NCBI RefSeq assembly: GCF_009827655.1
Contig: NZ_WTYV01000009.1
Span: forward strand, 1-64,000
DNA length: 64,000 nt
Origin: Alteraurantiacibacter buctensis
Lineage (GTDB): Bacteria; Pseudomonadota; Alphaproteobacteria; Sphingomonadales; Sphingomonadaceae
Direction: 5' to 3'
Every line of letters starts with the position of its first letter. The first letter of the stretch is position 1. The notes beneath the pieces are model-generated. The model was not told where the DNA came from and searched no databases. It saw nothing but the letters and a program-made list of their open reading frames with translations. Both the position numbers and the translations under genes were made by a program. Below are positions 42,601-51,111 of the stretch, piece after piece.

Positions 42601-44009
42601 CAGGACCGCCTCCGCAGGCTGGCCAGCAGGCCCGCCCACTTCTTCGGCCACTTGCCGAACACGGTCGGTTCCCACGCCTTGAACGCCAGCGCCTTGGTCA
42701 CATCGCTGCGAGTGGGATAGGCGACAATCGCCCCGCCCAGCGCGAAGGTGCCGGTCTTGCCGGTGATCGCCTGCCACAGCGGCAGCAGCAGCTCGCCCGC
42801 GTTGTCGCCCACGATGCTGGCGCCGACGACCTTCCTGCCCTTCAACACCAGCTTCATGTGGCCCGCCGTCTCGCCTTCGGCCACGGCGCGGTCGATATGG
42901 TCAAAGCCTTCGCGCTGCACGGTCACTGCATCGCCGAACTGCTCGCGCGCCTGCGCCTCGGTCAGGCCGATCTGCGCCACTTCGGGCAAGGTATAGGTGC
43001 ACCAGGGCAGCGCCCGCCAGTCCACCTTGGTGGGCAGGCCGGTGCAGATCTCCAGCACCACGTTGCTGCCTTCCTGCCCGGCCACATGGGTCAGGCGCGG
43101 GCCATCGCGGCAATCGCCGATGGCGTAGATGTGCTTGAGCGAGGTGCGGCGGCGGGCATCCACGGCAATGCCGTTATCCCCCAGCTTCACGCCGATCTGC
43201 TCCAGCCCGTACCCTGCCACCCGCGCGCGGCGCCCGGTGGCCAGCAGCAGGTGGGTGCCCTGCACCTGCCCCCCGCCCGCCAGCGTCACCGTGATCGCCC
43301 CGGCCTTGCCGGACACGCGCGCCGCCTTGTCGGTCACGAACGCCACGCCATCGGCACGCATGGCGGCTTCCACCACGGCCACGCTGTCACGGTCATCGCG
43401 GGCAAGGAGCTGCCCCGGCTCGACCAGCGTCACCTGGCTGCCCAGCTTGCGGAAGGCCTGCGCCATTTCCATGCCCACGGCCCCGCCGCCCAGCACCACC
43501 AGGTGGCCGGGCAGTTCGGTGAGGGCAAACAGGTTCTCGTTGGTCAGGTAGGGCACATCGGCCAGCCCGGGGATCGGCGGCACCGCCGGTTCGGACCCCG
43601 TGGCCAGCACGATGCGGGGGGCGCAAAGCGTGCGGCCATTCACCGCAACGCTGTGCGGATCGGTCAGCCGGGCATCGCCCCGGATCACCTCGCAACCCAT
43701 CCCTTCGAACCTGCCTTGCGAATCGTGCGGGGCAATCGCGGCAATCGCGCCGTGGATGTGGGCGTGGACGGCGGCCCAGTCGACTACCGGCGCGGGCAGG
43801 TGCACCCCCAGCGCGCTGCCAGCCGCGCCCGCCCGCCGGCTCGCGGCGATCAGCGCCTTCGACGGCACGCAGCCGTTGTTGAGGCACTCGCCGCCCATCT
43901 CGGCCCGCTCGATCAGCGCCACCTCAAGGCCGAACAGCGCGCAGCCGCCCGCCGCCGTCAGGCCGGCGGCCCCGGCGCCGATCACGATCACATCATGGGT
44001 ATAGGCCAT
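42600..44009 (-). CDS. FAD-dependent disulfide oxidoreductase homologue (mercuric reductase-like)
   Basis: 469 aa from the ATG at 44009 (a TTG at 44018 also fits). FAD-binding GAGAAGLTAAG (11-21), redox-active pair Cys42-x4-Cys47 (GGECLNNGCVPSK), NAD-binding VVLGGGAVGMEMA and the ATGRRARV and AIGDC motifs mark the pyridine nucleotide-disulfide family. In the dimerisation domain the His-Pro...Glu base that serves the active Cys in dihydrolipoyl dehydrogenase and most relatives is replaced: the segment reads YPTRSD (Tyr431 to Asp436). The C-terminus adds a basic Trp-rich tail. The gene begins 82 bases from the divergent arsM-like gene and shares its operon with the radical SAM gene. Confidence 0.88.
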   Translation of the reverse strand: MAYTHDVIVIGAGAAGLTAAGGCALFGLEVALIERAEMGGECLNNGCVPSKALIAASRRAGAAGSALGVHLPAPVVDWAAVHAHIHGAIAAIAPHDSQGRFEGMGCEVIRGDARLTDPHSVAVNGRTLCAPRIVLATGSEPAVPPIPGLADVPYLTNENLFALTELPGHLVVLGGGAVGMEMAQAFRKLGSQVTLVEPGQLLARDDRDSVAVVEAAMRADGVAFVTDKAARVSGKAGAITVTLAGGGQVQGTHLLLATGRRARVAGYGLEQIGVKLGDNGIAVDARRRTSLKHIYAIGDCRDGPRLTHVAGQEGSNVVLEICTGLPTKVDWRALPWCTYTLPEVAQIGLTEAQAREQFGDAVTVQREGFDHIDRAVAEGETAGHMKLVLKGRKVVGASIVGDNAGELLLPLWQAITGKTGTFALGGAIVAYPTRSDVTKALAFKAWEPTVFGKWPKKWAGLLASLRRRS

Positions 44010-44091
44010 CGCTGCCAAGGTAGACCGAAAACCGTGTCGCGCGATACCGCTTATCGGTTAGGGTGCGCGCCAGACCGGAAGAGCGAGCACG

Positions 44092-45144
44092 ATGAACCTC
44101 CAGAACGCGCAGGATTATTACGGCAAGGTGCTGCAGGGCAGCGCCGACCTGCTGACCGATGCCTGCTGCACGGCGGAAGCCCCGCCGCCGGAGGTGCTGG
44201 CGGCGCTCGCCAACGTCCACCCGGAGGTGAAGGCCCGCTATTACGGCTGCGGGCTGGTGATGCCGCAGATGATCGACGGCTGCCGGGTGCTCGACCTCGG
44301 CTCGGGCAGCGGCCAGGATGCCTACCTGCTGGCGCAGATGGTGGGCGCGCAGGGATCGGTGACGGGGGTGGATGCCACGCCCGAACAGCTCGCCGTGGCG
44401 CGCGATCATCAGGCCTGGCACGCCGAACGCTTCGGCTATGCCAACGTCAGGTTTGTGGAAGGCGACATCGAGCGGCTGGACGCGCTGGGGCTGGAGCCGG
44501 AAAGCTTCGACGTGATCGTGTCCAACTGCGTGATCAACCTGGTGGCCGACAAGGTTGCGGTGTTCCGCGCTGCCCACCGCCTGCTGAAGCCGGGCGGGGA
44601 ACTGTATTTCAGCGACGTCTATGCCGACCGGCGCGTGCCCCAACACCTGCTGGCAGACCCGGTGCTGCACGGCGAATGCCTGTCCGGCGCGCTCTACTGG
44701 GGCGATTTCGACCGGCTGGCCAAGGCCACAGGCTTTGCCGATCCGCGCCTGGTGACCGACCGGCCGCTGGCGATCAACAACGCCGAGGTGGCCGAAAAGC
44801 TGGCCGGCATCAGCTTCGTTTCCGCCACCTATCGCCTGTTCAAGCTGGCGGCGCTGGAACCGCAGTGCGAGGATTATGGCCAGGCGGTGGTCTACAGGGG
44901 CACCATTCCCGGCCACCCCCAGGTATTCCACCTCGACGCGCACCATGCGATCGAGAAGGGGCGAATCTTCCCGATCTGCGGCAATTCGTGGGCCATGCTG
45001 GCCGGCACGCGGTTTGCCCCGCACTTCGATTTCATCGGCGATTTCTCGACGCACTTCGGCGTGTTCCCCGGCTGCGGCACCGGCAGCCCGTTTGGCCTGA
45101 GGGGCAGCCAGTCCGCCACGGCAAGCGGCGCACCCTGCTGCTAG
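44092..45144 (+). CDS. arsM: ArsM-like arsenite methyltransferase
   Basis: 350 aa. It starts YYGKVLQGSADLLTDACC, typical of ArsM proteins (Cys25 and Cys26). The SAM-binding motif VLDLGSGSGQD is at 66-76. The As-binding cysteines seem complete: Cys53 (YYGCGLVMP), Cys146 (SNCVINL) and Cys196 (HGECLSGAL). A C-terminal region from about 255 to 350 has further Cys259, Cys296 and Cys328 and ends in Cys349-Cys350. It should methylate trivalent arsenic in the cytoplasm with SAM. It is divergent from the oxidoreductase gene and lies among transferase genes known from arsenosugar loci. Selenium or another thiophile is a less likely substrate. Confidence 0.88.
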   Translation: MNLQNAQDYYGKVLQGSADLLTDACCTAEAPPPEVLAALANVHPEVKARYYGCGLVMPQMIDGCRVLDLGSGSGQDAYLLAQMVGAQGSVTGVDATPEQLAVARDHQAWHAERFGYANVRFVEGDIERLDALGLEPESFDVIVSNCVINLVADKVAVFRAAHRLLKPGGELYFSDVYADRRVPQHLLADPVLHGECLSGALYWGDFDRLAKATGFADPRLVTDRPLAINNAEVAEKLAGISFVSATYRLFKLAALEPQCEDYGQAVVYRGTIPGHPQVFHLDAHHAIEKGRIFPICGNSWAMLAGTRFAPHFDFIGDFSTHFGVFPGCGTGSPFGLRGSQSATASGAPCC

Positions 45145-45155
45145 CGCCCCTCCTG

Positions 45156-45878
45156 CTAACGAATATCGGGATAGAAGCGCTCCAGCCCCCGGCGCGCGCC
45201 CAGGCCCCACAGGATGCCGACCTTCAGGTAGATCCAGTTGGCCCTCAGCGCGCCCCACTGGGCAATGCGCCGGTCACTCGTCTCGATGGCGCGCGGCACC
45301 AGCCGCACCCGGCCAAGGGTGGCCATGCGCAGGCACAGTTCGGCCTCCTCCATCACCAGGGCCTGCGGATCGCAGCCGCCCGCAGCCAGGTAATCGGCGC
45401 GGCGGAAGAACATGCCGTGGTCGCCGAACAGCAGGCGCAGCCCGCGAGCGAAGCGGACGGGGTGGAACAGCAGCGGGGCATACCAGGTCTTGGCCCAGTT
45501 GTGCGCCGTGGTGCCCCAGCGGGTCTTGTCCGGCCCGCGAATGATCGGGGTGAAGCCCGCCAGCACGGTACCCGGATCGGCCAGCACCTGCGCCACCACG
45601 GCCAGCGCATCGGGCGGGGGAAAAGTATCGGCGTGGAGCACCACCACGGCATCGCCCGTGGCCGCTGCCACCCCGGCGTTGATCTGCCGCCCGCGCCCGC
45701 GCTCGCATTCCACCACCCGCCAGCCGAAGCCCTGCGCAAGCGCCACCGAGGCATCGGCGCTGCCACCGTCGACGCAGACCACCTCGTGCGGGGGCGGGTC
45801 GAGCGCGGCAATGACAGGAGCCAGCGCGGGCAGCGCCGCCGCCTCGTTCAGCATGGGAATGACCACCGAAACGCGCAT
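45156..45878 (-). CDS. family-2 glycosyltransferase of rSAM/selenodomain-associated type 2
   Basis: 240 aa from the ATG at 45878. GT-A fold: SVVIPMLNEAAALPAL, VCVDGGSADAS, GRGRQINAGVAAATGD and VVLHADTFPP with the His-Ala-Asp acceptor loop, then a segment with GDHGMFFRRADYLAAGG. This matches the TIGR04283-type transferase described as rSAM/selenodomain-associated transferase 2. Its gene overlaps by one base the gene of the partner transferase 1. Together with the arsM-like gene, this supports transfer of a sugar to an organoarsenical; the sugar donor is unknown. Confidence 0.85.
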   Translation of the reverse strand: MRVSVVIPMLNEAAALPALAPVIAALDPPPHEVVCVDGGSADASVALAQGFGWRVVECERGRGRQINAGVAAATGDAVVVLHADTFPPPDALAVVAQVLADPGTVLAGFTPIIRGPDKTRWGTTAHNWAKTWYAPLLFHPVRFARGLRLLFGDHGMFFRRADYLAAGGCDPQALVMEEAELCLRMATLGRVRLVPRAIETSDRRIAQWGALRANWIYLKVGILWGLGARRGLERFYPDIR

Positions 45879-46453
45879 CAGCCGAGCAGTTCGGGCCAAT
45901 GGGCGAGGTCCGCCGGGCGGTCGCAATCGGCCAGCGGCTCCAGCATGTGGGGCGCGATCTGTTGCTGGCGCAGGCGGGCCAGCGTTTCCTCAAGCACGCT
46001 TGCGGTGCCCCAGGGCATGGCGGTGAACAGGAACGGCAGTCGGCGGGCAAGACCCAGCAGGTAATACCCGCCATCGAGCGCCGGGCCGATCGCCACTTCG
46101 CCAGCCTCCAGCGCGGCCGCAGCGGCAGTCAGGTGGCGCGGGGTGAGGCCGGGCACATCGGCCCCCAGCAGGATCGCGGGCGCCCCCACCCGCGTCAGCC
46201 GCGCGCCCAGATCACCCCCGCCCTGCTCCACCAGCGGCACGTCTGCGCCCAGCCATTCGGCAAAGTCTGCCAGCGGCGCGCCGGTGGCGTGGAGGGCGAA
46301 CGGCAGGCCGCTGGCGCGCACCGTGGCCAGCGTCCGCTCCACCAGCAGCCGGTGCACCCGCGCCGCGCCTTCCGGCCCCAGCGCGGGGATCAGCCGGGTC
46401 TTGGCTTCGCCGGGAGTGGGATAGCGCGCAAACAGGGCAACGGTCGGTTTCAT
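45878..46453 (-). CDS. rSAM/selenodomain-associated transferase 1-like protein
   Basis: 191 aa from the ATG at 46453. A nucleotidyltransferase/GT-A-like fold starts with ALFARYPTPGEAKTRLIPALG. It has QGGGDLGARLT, LLGADVPGLTP and ALDGGYYLLGL, as in TIGR04282 (DUF2064) proteins. The family occurs almost only beside radical SAM, arsenic or selenium-linked genes and the partner TIGR04283 transferase, which is the next gene. The GDVG-like acidic loops suggest nucleotide-sugar handling. Exact reaction unknown. Confidence 0.85.
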   Translation of the reverse strand: MKPTVALFARYPTPGEAKTRLIPALGPEGAARVHRLLVERTLATVRASGLPFALHATGAPLADFAEWLGADVPLVEQGGGDLGARLTRVGAPAILLGADVPGLTPRHLTAAAAALEAGEVAIGPALDGGYYLLGLARRLPFLFTAMPWGTASVLEETLARLRQQQIAPHMLEPLADCDRPADLAHWPELLG

Positions 46454-46507
46454 CTCCCGCCGTTTAGCCGCTGGACCCGGCTTTGGCGAAGGGGCATCTT
46501 GGCCCGC

Positions 46508-47338
46508 ATGGCAGGCAGGTGGCTGAAACTGGCGGGCATGGCCTTCACGCTGGGCGCAGTGGGGGCAATCGCCGTGGCCGAACGCACGCGGCCGCTGCGG
46601 CGGCAGACCGTGCCCGCGCTCCCCCGCGTTACCCGCAACCTGATGATGGGGGCCATGTGCCTGGTGGTGATAGCCGCCATCGAGAACCCCGCCACCCGCG
46701 CGGTGGCCGCGCGCAATTCCCGCAAGCGGCGCGGATTGCAGCACGCGCTGGGCGGCATCCCGGGCAAGGCAGCGGCCTTCCTGGCGATGGATTACGGCTT
46801 CTACCTGTGGCACGTGGCGACCCACAAGGTGCCCTTCCTGTGGCGCTGGCACCGGGTGCACCATGTCGATCCGGACATGGATGCCAGCACGGCGCTGCGG
46901 TTCCATTTCCTCGACATGGTGGTCAGCCTGCCCTGGCGGCTGGTGCAGGTGCGGCTGAGCGGGGTGGACCCGGCAATGCTGGCGCGCTGGCAGCGGTTCT
47001 TCTTCCTCTCGGTGCTGTTCCACCATTCCAACACCCGGCTGAGCCCTGCGTGGGAACGGGCACTCTCCCGCCTGATCACCACGCCCGCCATGCACGGCGT
47101 CCACCACGCGCAGGACTGGCACCTGATGGACAGCAACTGGTCCAGCGGCGTGGCCCTGTGGGATCACCTTCACGGGACATACCGGGGCGAGGTGCCGCAG
47201 GATGCCATCACCATCGGCGTGGATGACCCGTGCGCCGCGCAGGACGTGCCGCTGGCGGGGGCGCTCAAGGCCCCGCTGCTCCCCTCGCCCCGGAGGGCGC
47301 GGCCCCTGCGCCTTGCCGATGGGGCACGGATCGGGTAA
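46508..47338 (+). CDS. sterol desaturase / fatty acid hydroxylase superfamily membrane protein
   Basis: 276 aa from the ATG at 46508. Two to four membrane helices and the di-iron histidine motifs of the superfamily: His102 and His106 (WHVATH), His115, His118 and His119 (WHRVHH), then FHHSN and a late HGVHH. Expected action is oxygen-dependent hydroxylation or desaturation of a lipid in the membrane, or ether cleavage. The gene is divergent from the transferase pair by 54 bases. In other genomes such oxidases occur in rSAM/selenodomain clusters, which raises the possibility of an arsenolipid product; that is inference. Confidence 0.88.
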   Translation: MAGRWLKLAGMAFTLGAVGAIAVAERTRPLRRQTVPALPRVTRNLMMGAMCLVVIAAIENPATRAVAARNSRKRRGLQHALGGIPGKAAAFLAMDYGFYLWHVATHKVPFLWRWHRVHHVDPDMDASTALRFHFLDMVVSLPWRLVQVRLSGVDPAMLARWQRFFFLSVLFHHSNTRLSPAWERALSRLITTPAMHGVHHAQDWHLMDSNWSSGVALWDHLHGTYRGEVPQDAITIGVDDPCAAQDVPLAGALKAPLLPSPRRARPLRLADGARIG

Positions 47339-47395
47339 CCTGCTTTCAGGTTCCGCTCACTGGTGGCGGGTTTTAGTATCGGAAAGTTCACTCCC

Positions 47396-48613
47396 ATGGC
47401 GGACACGCATCCGCCGGACGGTCGCCGCAAAGGCACCGGCAATCGCAAGGGAAGGCCAGGTCGCCGTCCCGCCAGGAAGCCGGATCGCAAGCGCCCGTTT
47501 ACCGGCAAGTCCCAGCCTTCGGGCCGCCCCGGCGCCCCTGCCGTATCAGGCGAAACCCCCGCTGCCGCGCCGCGCATGGCGACCCCCAAGAACATTGCGC
47601 TGCCCCCCGCCGGCGGCACCCGCCACGCCTATGCCGCGATCGACCTGGGCACCAACAACTGCCGCCTGCTGATCGCGCGGCCCGATGACGAGAATTTCAC
47701 GGTGATCGATGCCTTCAGCCGCGTGGTGCGGCTGGGCGAAGGGCTGGCGCAGACCGGCCGCCTGTCCCCCGCGGCGATGGACCGGGCACTGGGCGCGCTG
47801 AAGATCTGTTCCGACAAGCTGCGGAAACGCAAGGTCCACCTGGCCCGCTCGGTCGCCACCGAAGCCTGCCGCCAGGCCGAGAACGGGGCCGAGTTCGTGG
47901 AGCGGGTGGCGCGCGAGACCGGCATCCTGCTCGACATCATCAGCGCCGAGGAGGAGGCGCGGCTGGCCGTGCTGGGCTGCCACAAGCTGCTGGAGGACGG
48001 CAGTGGCCCCGCGCTCATCTTCGATATCGGCGGCGGTTCCACCGAGCTGGTGCTGATCGATGCCGATACCGCGCCGGGCGTGCCGCGCATCGTCGACTGG
48101 GAAAGCGTGCCCTGGGGCGTGGTCTCGCTGTCCGAAACGCTGGGTGACGAGGTGGACAGCCACGCCGGCCGAGTGGACCGCTATAGCGCCATGCGCCAGC
48201 GGGTGGAGGACAGCCTCGCCCGCTTTGCCGCGCGGCTCCAGCCGCAGAAGCAGGCCCCGGAACTGCGCCTGCTGGGCACCAGCGGCACGGTGACCACGCT
48301 TGCCAGCATCCACCTGGACCTGCCGCAGTACAACCGCCAGGCGGTGGACGGGCTGGTGGTGCCGGCAGAACGGATGCGGGCGATCTCGCAGAAGCTGGCC
48401 GGCCTGTCGCTGGCCGAGCGCCGGCAGATTCCCTGCGTGGGTAATGAACGATCGGGCCTGGTGGTGGCCGGCTGCGCCATCCTGGAGGCGATCCTGGACC
48501 TGTGGCCCGCCACCCGGCTGGGCGTGGCCGACCGCGGCATCCGCGAAGGCATCCTGCGTTCGCTGATGGCCAGCGAAGTGGCGCCGCACCTGCGGCAGAA
48601 GGAACTGCACTGA
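47396..48613 (+). CDS. Ppx/GppA-family exopolyphosphatase or pppGpp phosphatase
   Basis: 405 aa from the ATG at 47396 (GGAAAG upstream). The first 75 residues are a basic, Arg/Lys/Pro/Gly-rich tail, not typical for the family. The ASKHA fold begins AAIDLGTNNCRLLIARP, has the ATEACRQAENGAEF segment, the phosphate-binding FDIGGGSTELVLID and GTSGTVTTLASI. The protein is shorter than E. coli Ppx and ends without the HD-like C-terminal domains, the usual form in alphaproteobacteria. It removes phosphate from polyphosphate or pppGpp. Its stop overlaps the rlmE start (TGATG). Confidence 0.92.
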   Translation: MADTHPPDGRRKGTGNRKGRPGRRPARKPDRKRPFTGKSQPSGRPGAPAVSGETPAAAPRMATPKNIALPPAGGTRHAYAAIDLGTNNCRLLIARPDDENFTVIDAFSRVVRLGEGLAQTGRLSPAAMDRALGALKICSDKLRKRKVHLARSVATEACRQAENGAEFVERVARETGILLDIISAEEEARLAVLGCHKLLEDGSGPALIFDIGGGSTELVLIDADTAPGVPRIVDWESVPWGVVSLSETLGDEVDSHAGRVDRYSAMRQRVEDSLARFAARLQPQKQAPELRLLGTSGTVTTLASIHLDLPQYNRQAVDGLVVPAERMRAISQKLAGLSLAERRQIPCVGNERSGLVVAGCAILEAILDLWPATRLGVADRGIREGILRSLMASEVAPHLRQKELH

Positions 48614-49287
48614 TGGCGCGCGCAGGCGACGATTCCAAGCGGCGGCTGACGTCGAACAAGAAGCGCAAGCCCAGCTCTGCCAGCTGGCTGACGCGGCAGC
48701 TGAACGACCCTTACGTCAAGCGCGCCAAGGCCGACGGCTATCGCAGCCGCGCCGCCTACAAGCTGGCCGAGCTGGACGAGAAGTTCGGCCTGCTGAAAGG
48801 CGTGCGCCGCGTGGTGGACCTGGGCATCGCGCCGGGCGGGTGGAGCCAGGTGGTCAGGAAGCGCGCCCCGCAGGCGGCGATCGTGGGGATCGACCTGCTG
48901 GAGGTGGAGCCGCTGGATGGCGTCACCATCTTCCAGATGGATTTCATGTCCGACGAGGCCCCGCGCGCCTTACGCGATGCGCTGGGTGGCGAGCCGGACC
49001 TGGTCCTGTCCGACATGGCCGCCAACACCGTGGGCCACAAGCAGACCGACCACCTGCGCACCATGGGCCTGGTGGAAGCCGGCGCCTGGTTCGCGGTGGA
49101 GAACCTGGCACCCGGCGGCGCCTATGTCGCCAAGGTGCTGGCGGGGGGCACGGATAACGATCTGCTGTCCCTGCTGAAGCAGCACTTCAAGACGGTGAAG
49201 CACGCCAAGCCGCCTGCGAGCCGGAAGGACAGCAGCGAGTGGTACGTGATCGCGCAGGGCTTCAAGGGGCGCGAGGGACCGGAGTAG
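48613..49287 (+). CDS. rlmE: 23S rRNA 2'-O-methyltransferase RlmE
   Basis: 224 aa. It methylates the 2'-O of U2552 in 23S rRNA in the late stage of 50S assembly. The catalytic set Lys50 (AAYK), Asp134 (LSDMA), Lys174 (VAKV) and Glu209 (SSEWY) is complete, with the SAM motif VVDLGIAPGGWSQV at 67-80. A 20-residue basic N-terminal tail precedes the usual start. It is translationally coupled to the Ppx/GppA gene. A bidirectional terminator follows. Confidence 0.95.
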   Translation: MARAGDDSKRRLTSNKKRKPSSASWLTRQLNDPYVKRAKADGYRSRAAYKLAELDEKFGLLKGVRRVVDLGIAPGGWSQVVRKRAPQAAIVGIDLLEVEPLDGVTIFQMDFMSDEAPRALRDALGGEPDLVLSDMAANTVGHKQTDHLRTMGLVEAGAWFAVENLAPGGAYVAKVLAGGTDNDLLSLLKQHFKTVKHAKPPASRKDSSEWYVIAQGFKGREGPE

Positions 49288-49315
49288 CAACTCCATACCC
49301 GTCATTCGCAAAACA

Positions 49316-49342
49316 AAAGGCCGGAGCAATGCCCCGGCCTTT
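49316..49342. terminator. bidirectional intrinsic terminator
   Basis: AAAGGCCGG pairs perfectly with CCGGCCTTT across a nine-base loop, with an A-run before and T residues after, between the convergent rlmE and cytochrome c genes. It should work in both directions. Confidence 0.85.
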
Positions 49343-49365
49343 CGTAACTCTTCAAAGTTGACCGC

Positions 49366-50004
49366 TTATGCGGCGGGAGCAGCTTCCGCGGCAGGCGCTT
49401 CGCCCTCGGCCGGTGCAGCACTGTCGGCCGCGGCGGCAGCGTCGCCCTCAGCACCTTCGGCACCTTCTTCAGCGGCCGGGGCGGCCGGGGCCGGGAATTC
49501 CGGGCCGCCGCCGTTGGCGTGCATGTAGGCGATCACGTTGGCGCGCTCCTGCGGATCGCTGAGACCCGGGAAGCTCATCTTGGTGCCGTTGGCGAAGGCC
49601 TTGGGGCTCTTCAGCCAGGCATCGAGGTTCTCGTAGGTCCATTCGCCACCGTGGCTCGACAGGGCTTCCGAGTAGGCAAAGCCGGGAGCGTGGGCGCCGA
49701 TCGGCGTGCCGACCACGGCCCACAGGTTGGGGCCGATGCCGGTGGCACCGCCCGAGGCGATGGTGTGGCAGGCCATGCACTTGGCAAAGCTGGCTTCACC
49801 CGCAGCCACATCGGCCATGGCCAGCAGGGTGCCGAGGTCCGGGCCGGCTTCCGCCCCGCCCTCTTCCGCAGCGACGATGGCATAGCCGGGTTCTTCCGGC
49901 GCTTCGGTATCGGGGATCACGAAGCCCACCAGGAAACGCAGCAGCAGGGCGACGACGCCCGCGCCAAGAAGCCAGCCGAGAATGGTGTTGAGACGGTCGC
50001 TCAT
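49366..50004 (-). CDS. membrane-anchored class I cytochrome c
   Basis: 212 aa. An N-terminal anchor (about 8-30) acts as an uncleaved signal. The heme domain spans about 63-170: heme attachment Cys76-x-x-Cys79-His80 (CMACH), GPNLWAVVGTPIG, and the axial Met143 in TKMSFPG. This is the cytochrome c-550/c-552 (CycM) form that carries electrons between the bc1 complex and terminal oxidases. The last about 40 residues are a low-complexity Ala/Glu/Pro tail with GEAPAAEAAPAA, unusual for the family. Confidence 0.93.
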   Translation of the reverse strand: MSDRLNTILGWLLGAGVVALLLRFLVGFVIPDTEAPEEPGYAIVAAEEGGAEAGPDLGTLLAMADVAAGEASFAKCMACHTIASGGATGIGPNLWAVVGTPIGAHAPGFAYSEALSSHGGEWTYENLDAWLKSPKAFANGTKMSFPGLSDPQERANVIAYMHANGGGPEFPAPAAPAAEEGAEGAEGDAAAAADSAAPAEGEAPAAEAAPAA

Positions 50005-50122
50005 GGGTGATTCACTGCCCGTTTGTGCCTGTTTGGGCGCGCTCTAGTCAGGCGCGCGCCCTTAGGCAAGTGCGCAATAACGGCTTGTCCGCCCCCTGGT
50101 GACGCGATAGGCGGCTTGCCCC

Positions 50123-51016
50123 ATGCGATCATACCCCCAACCCGCGCTCGAACTGGTCGAGAAAATGCAAGGCCAGGCCGCTGCCGATCCGGCGCGGGCG
50201 ATATCGTTCCAGGGCGCGCCGGGGGCCAATTCGCACCGCGCGGCGCTGGAATATGCGCCCGAATGCCTGCCGCTGCCCTGCTTCAGCTTCGAGGACGCGC
50301 TGGACGCGGTGAAGACCGGCAAGGCCGGTGCGGCGATCATCCCGATCGAGAATTCGCAGCACGGCCGGGTGGCCGATATCCACTTCCTGCTGCCCGAAAG
50401 TGGCCTTAGCATCGTGGGCGAGCACTTCCTGTCGATCACCCACGCGCTGATGGCGCTGGGCAACGGCCCCTTTCACGCGGCTTACAGCCACCCGCAGGCT
50501 TTGGGGCAGAGCCGCCACTACCTGCGCGAGCGGGGCATCGTGCCGATGGCTTATGCCGACACGGCGGGCGCGGCGGCCTTCGTGAAGGAAAGTGGCGACC
50601 CGACGATTGCCGCGATCGCCCCGGCGATTGCCGCCGACCTCTATGGCCTGACCATCATCGACCAGAAGGTGGAGGACGCGGCGGACAACACCACCCGCTT
50701 CGTGCTGCTGGCGCAGGAGCCGCTCGATCCCGCCACCCTCACGGGCGAGGATGCCATCACCACCTTCATCTTCGAGGTGAACAACGTGCCTGCCGCGCTG
50801 TACAAGGCGCTGGGCTGCTTTGCCACCAACGGGGTCAACATGACCAAGCTGGAAAGCTACCAGAAGGGGGCCAGCTTCGCCGCCACGATGTTCTTCTGCG
50901 ACATCACGGGCGCCCCGGGCGATCCGGCGGTGGACATGGCGCTGCGGGAACTGGCATTTCACGCCAAGGACCTGCGGATGCTGGGCACTTACCGATCGGC
51001 TCGCAAGCGGGGGTAG
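50123..51016 (+). CDS. pheA: prephenate dehydratase
   Basis: 297 aa, without a chorismate mutase domain. It makes phenylpyruvate from prephenate in phenylalanine biosynthesis. The PDT domain (about 25-205) begins ISFQGAPGANSHRAA and has IPIENSQHG and DNTTRFVLL with the catalytic Thr-Arg-Phe. A C-terminal ACT domain (about 215-295, IFEVNNVPAALYKALG and KLESYQKG) gives feedback control by phenylalanine. The start could also be Met15. It stands alone, followed by a repeat-bearing gap. Confidence 0.95.
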   Translation: MRSYPQPALELVEKMQGQAAADPARAISFQGAPGANSHRAALEYAPECLPLPCFSFEDALDAVKTGKAGAAIIPIENSQHGRVADIHFLLPESGLSIVGEHFLSITHALMALGNGPFHAAYSHPQALGQSRHYLRERGIVPMAYADTAGAAAFVKESGDPTIAAIAPAIAADLYGLTIIDQKVEDAADNTTRFVLLAQEPLDPATLTGEDAITTFIFEVNNVPAALYKALGCFATNGVNMTKLESYQKGASFAATMFFCDITGAPGDPAVDMALRELAFHAKDLRMLGTYRSARKRG

Positions 51017-51111
51017 GCAGCCGGTTCGCGCCGATAGCAGGAACAGCGAAGATCGCCGGTTGAAGGGCCTGCACCTGCGCTAGGGCCAGAAGGCTCCGCC
51101 CTCCTCCTTGC

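Noticed and set aside
42858..46064. 1068-codon open frame on the plus strand over the oxidoreductase, arsM-like and transferase genes
   Set aside because: It covers clear genes in other frames on both strands, has no recognisable domain and is His/Gln/Gly/Arg-rich as expected for a GC-driven shadow frame.
45878..47173. 431-codon frame extending the TIGR04282-like gene upstream
   Set aside because: Family similarity begins only at MKPTVALFARYP (46453); the added part is antisense to the desaturase gene.
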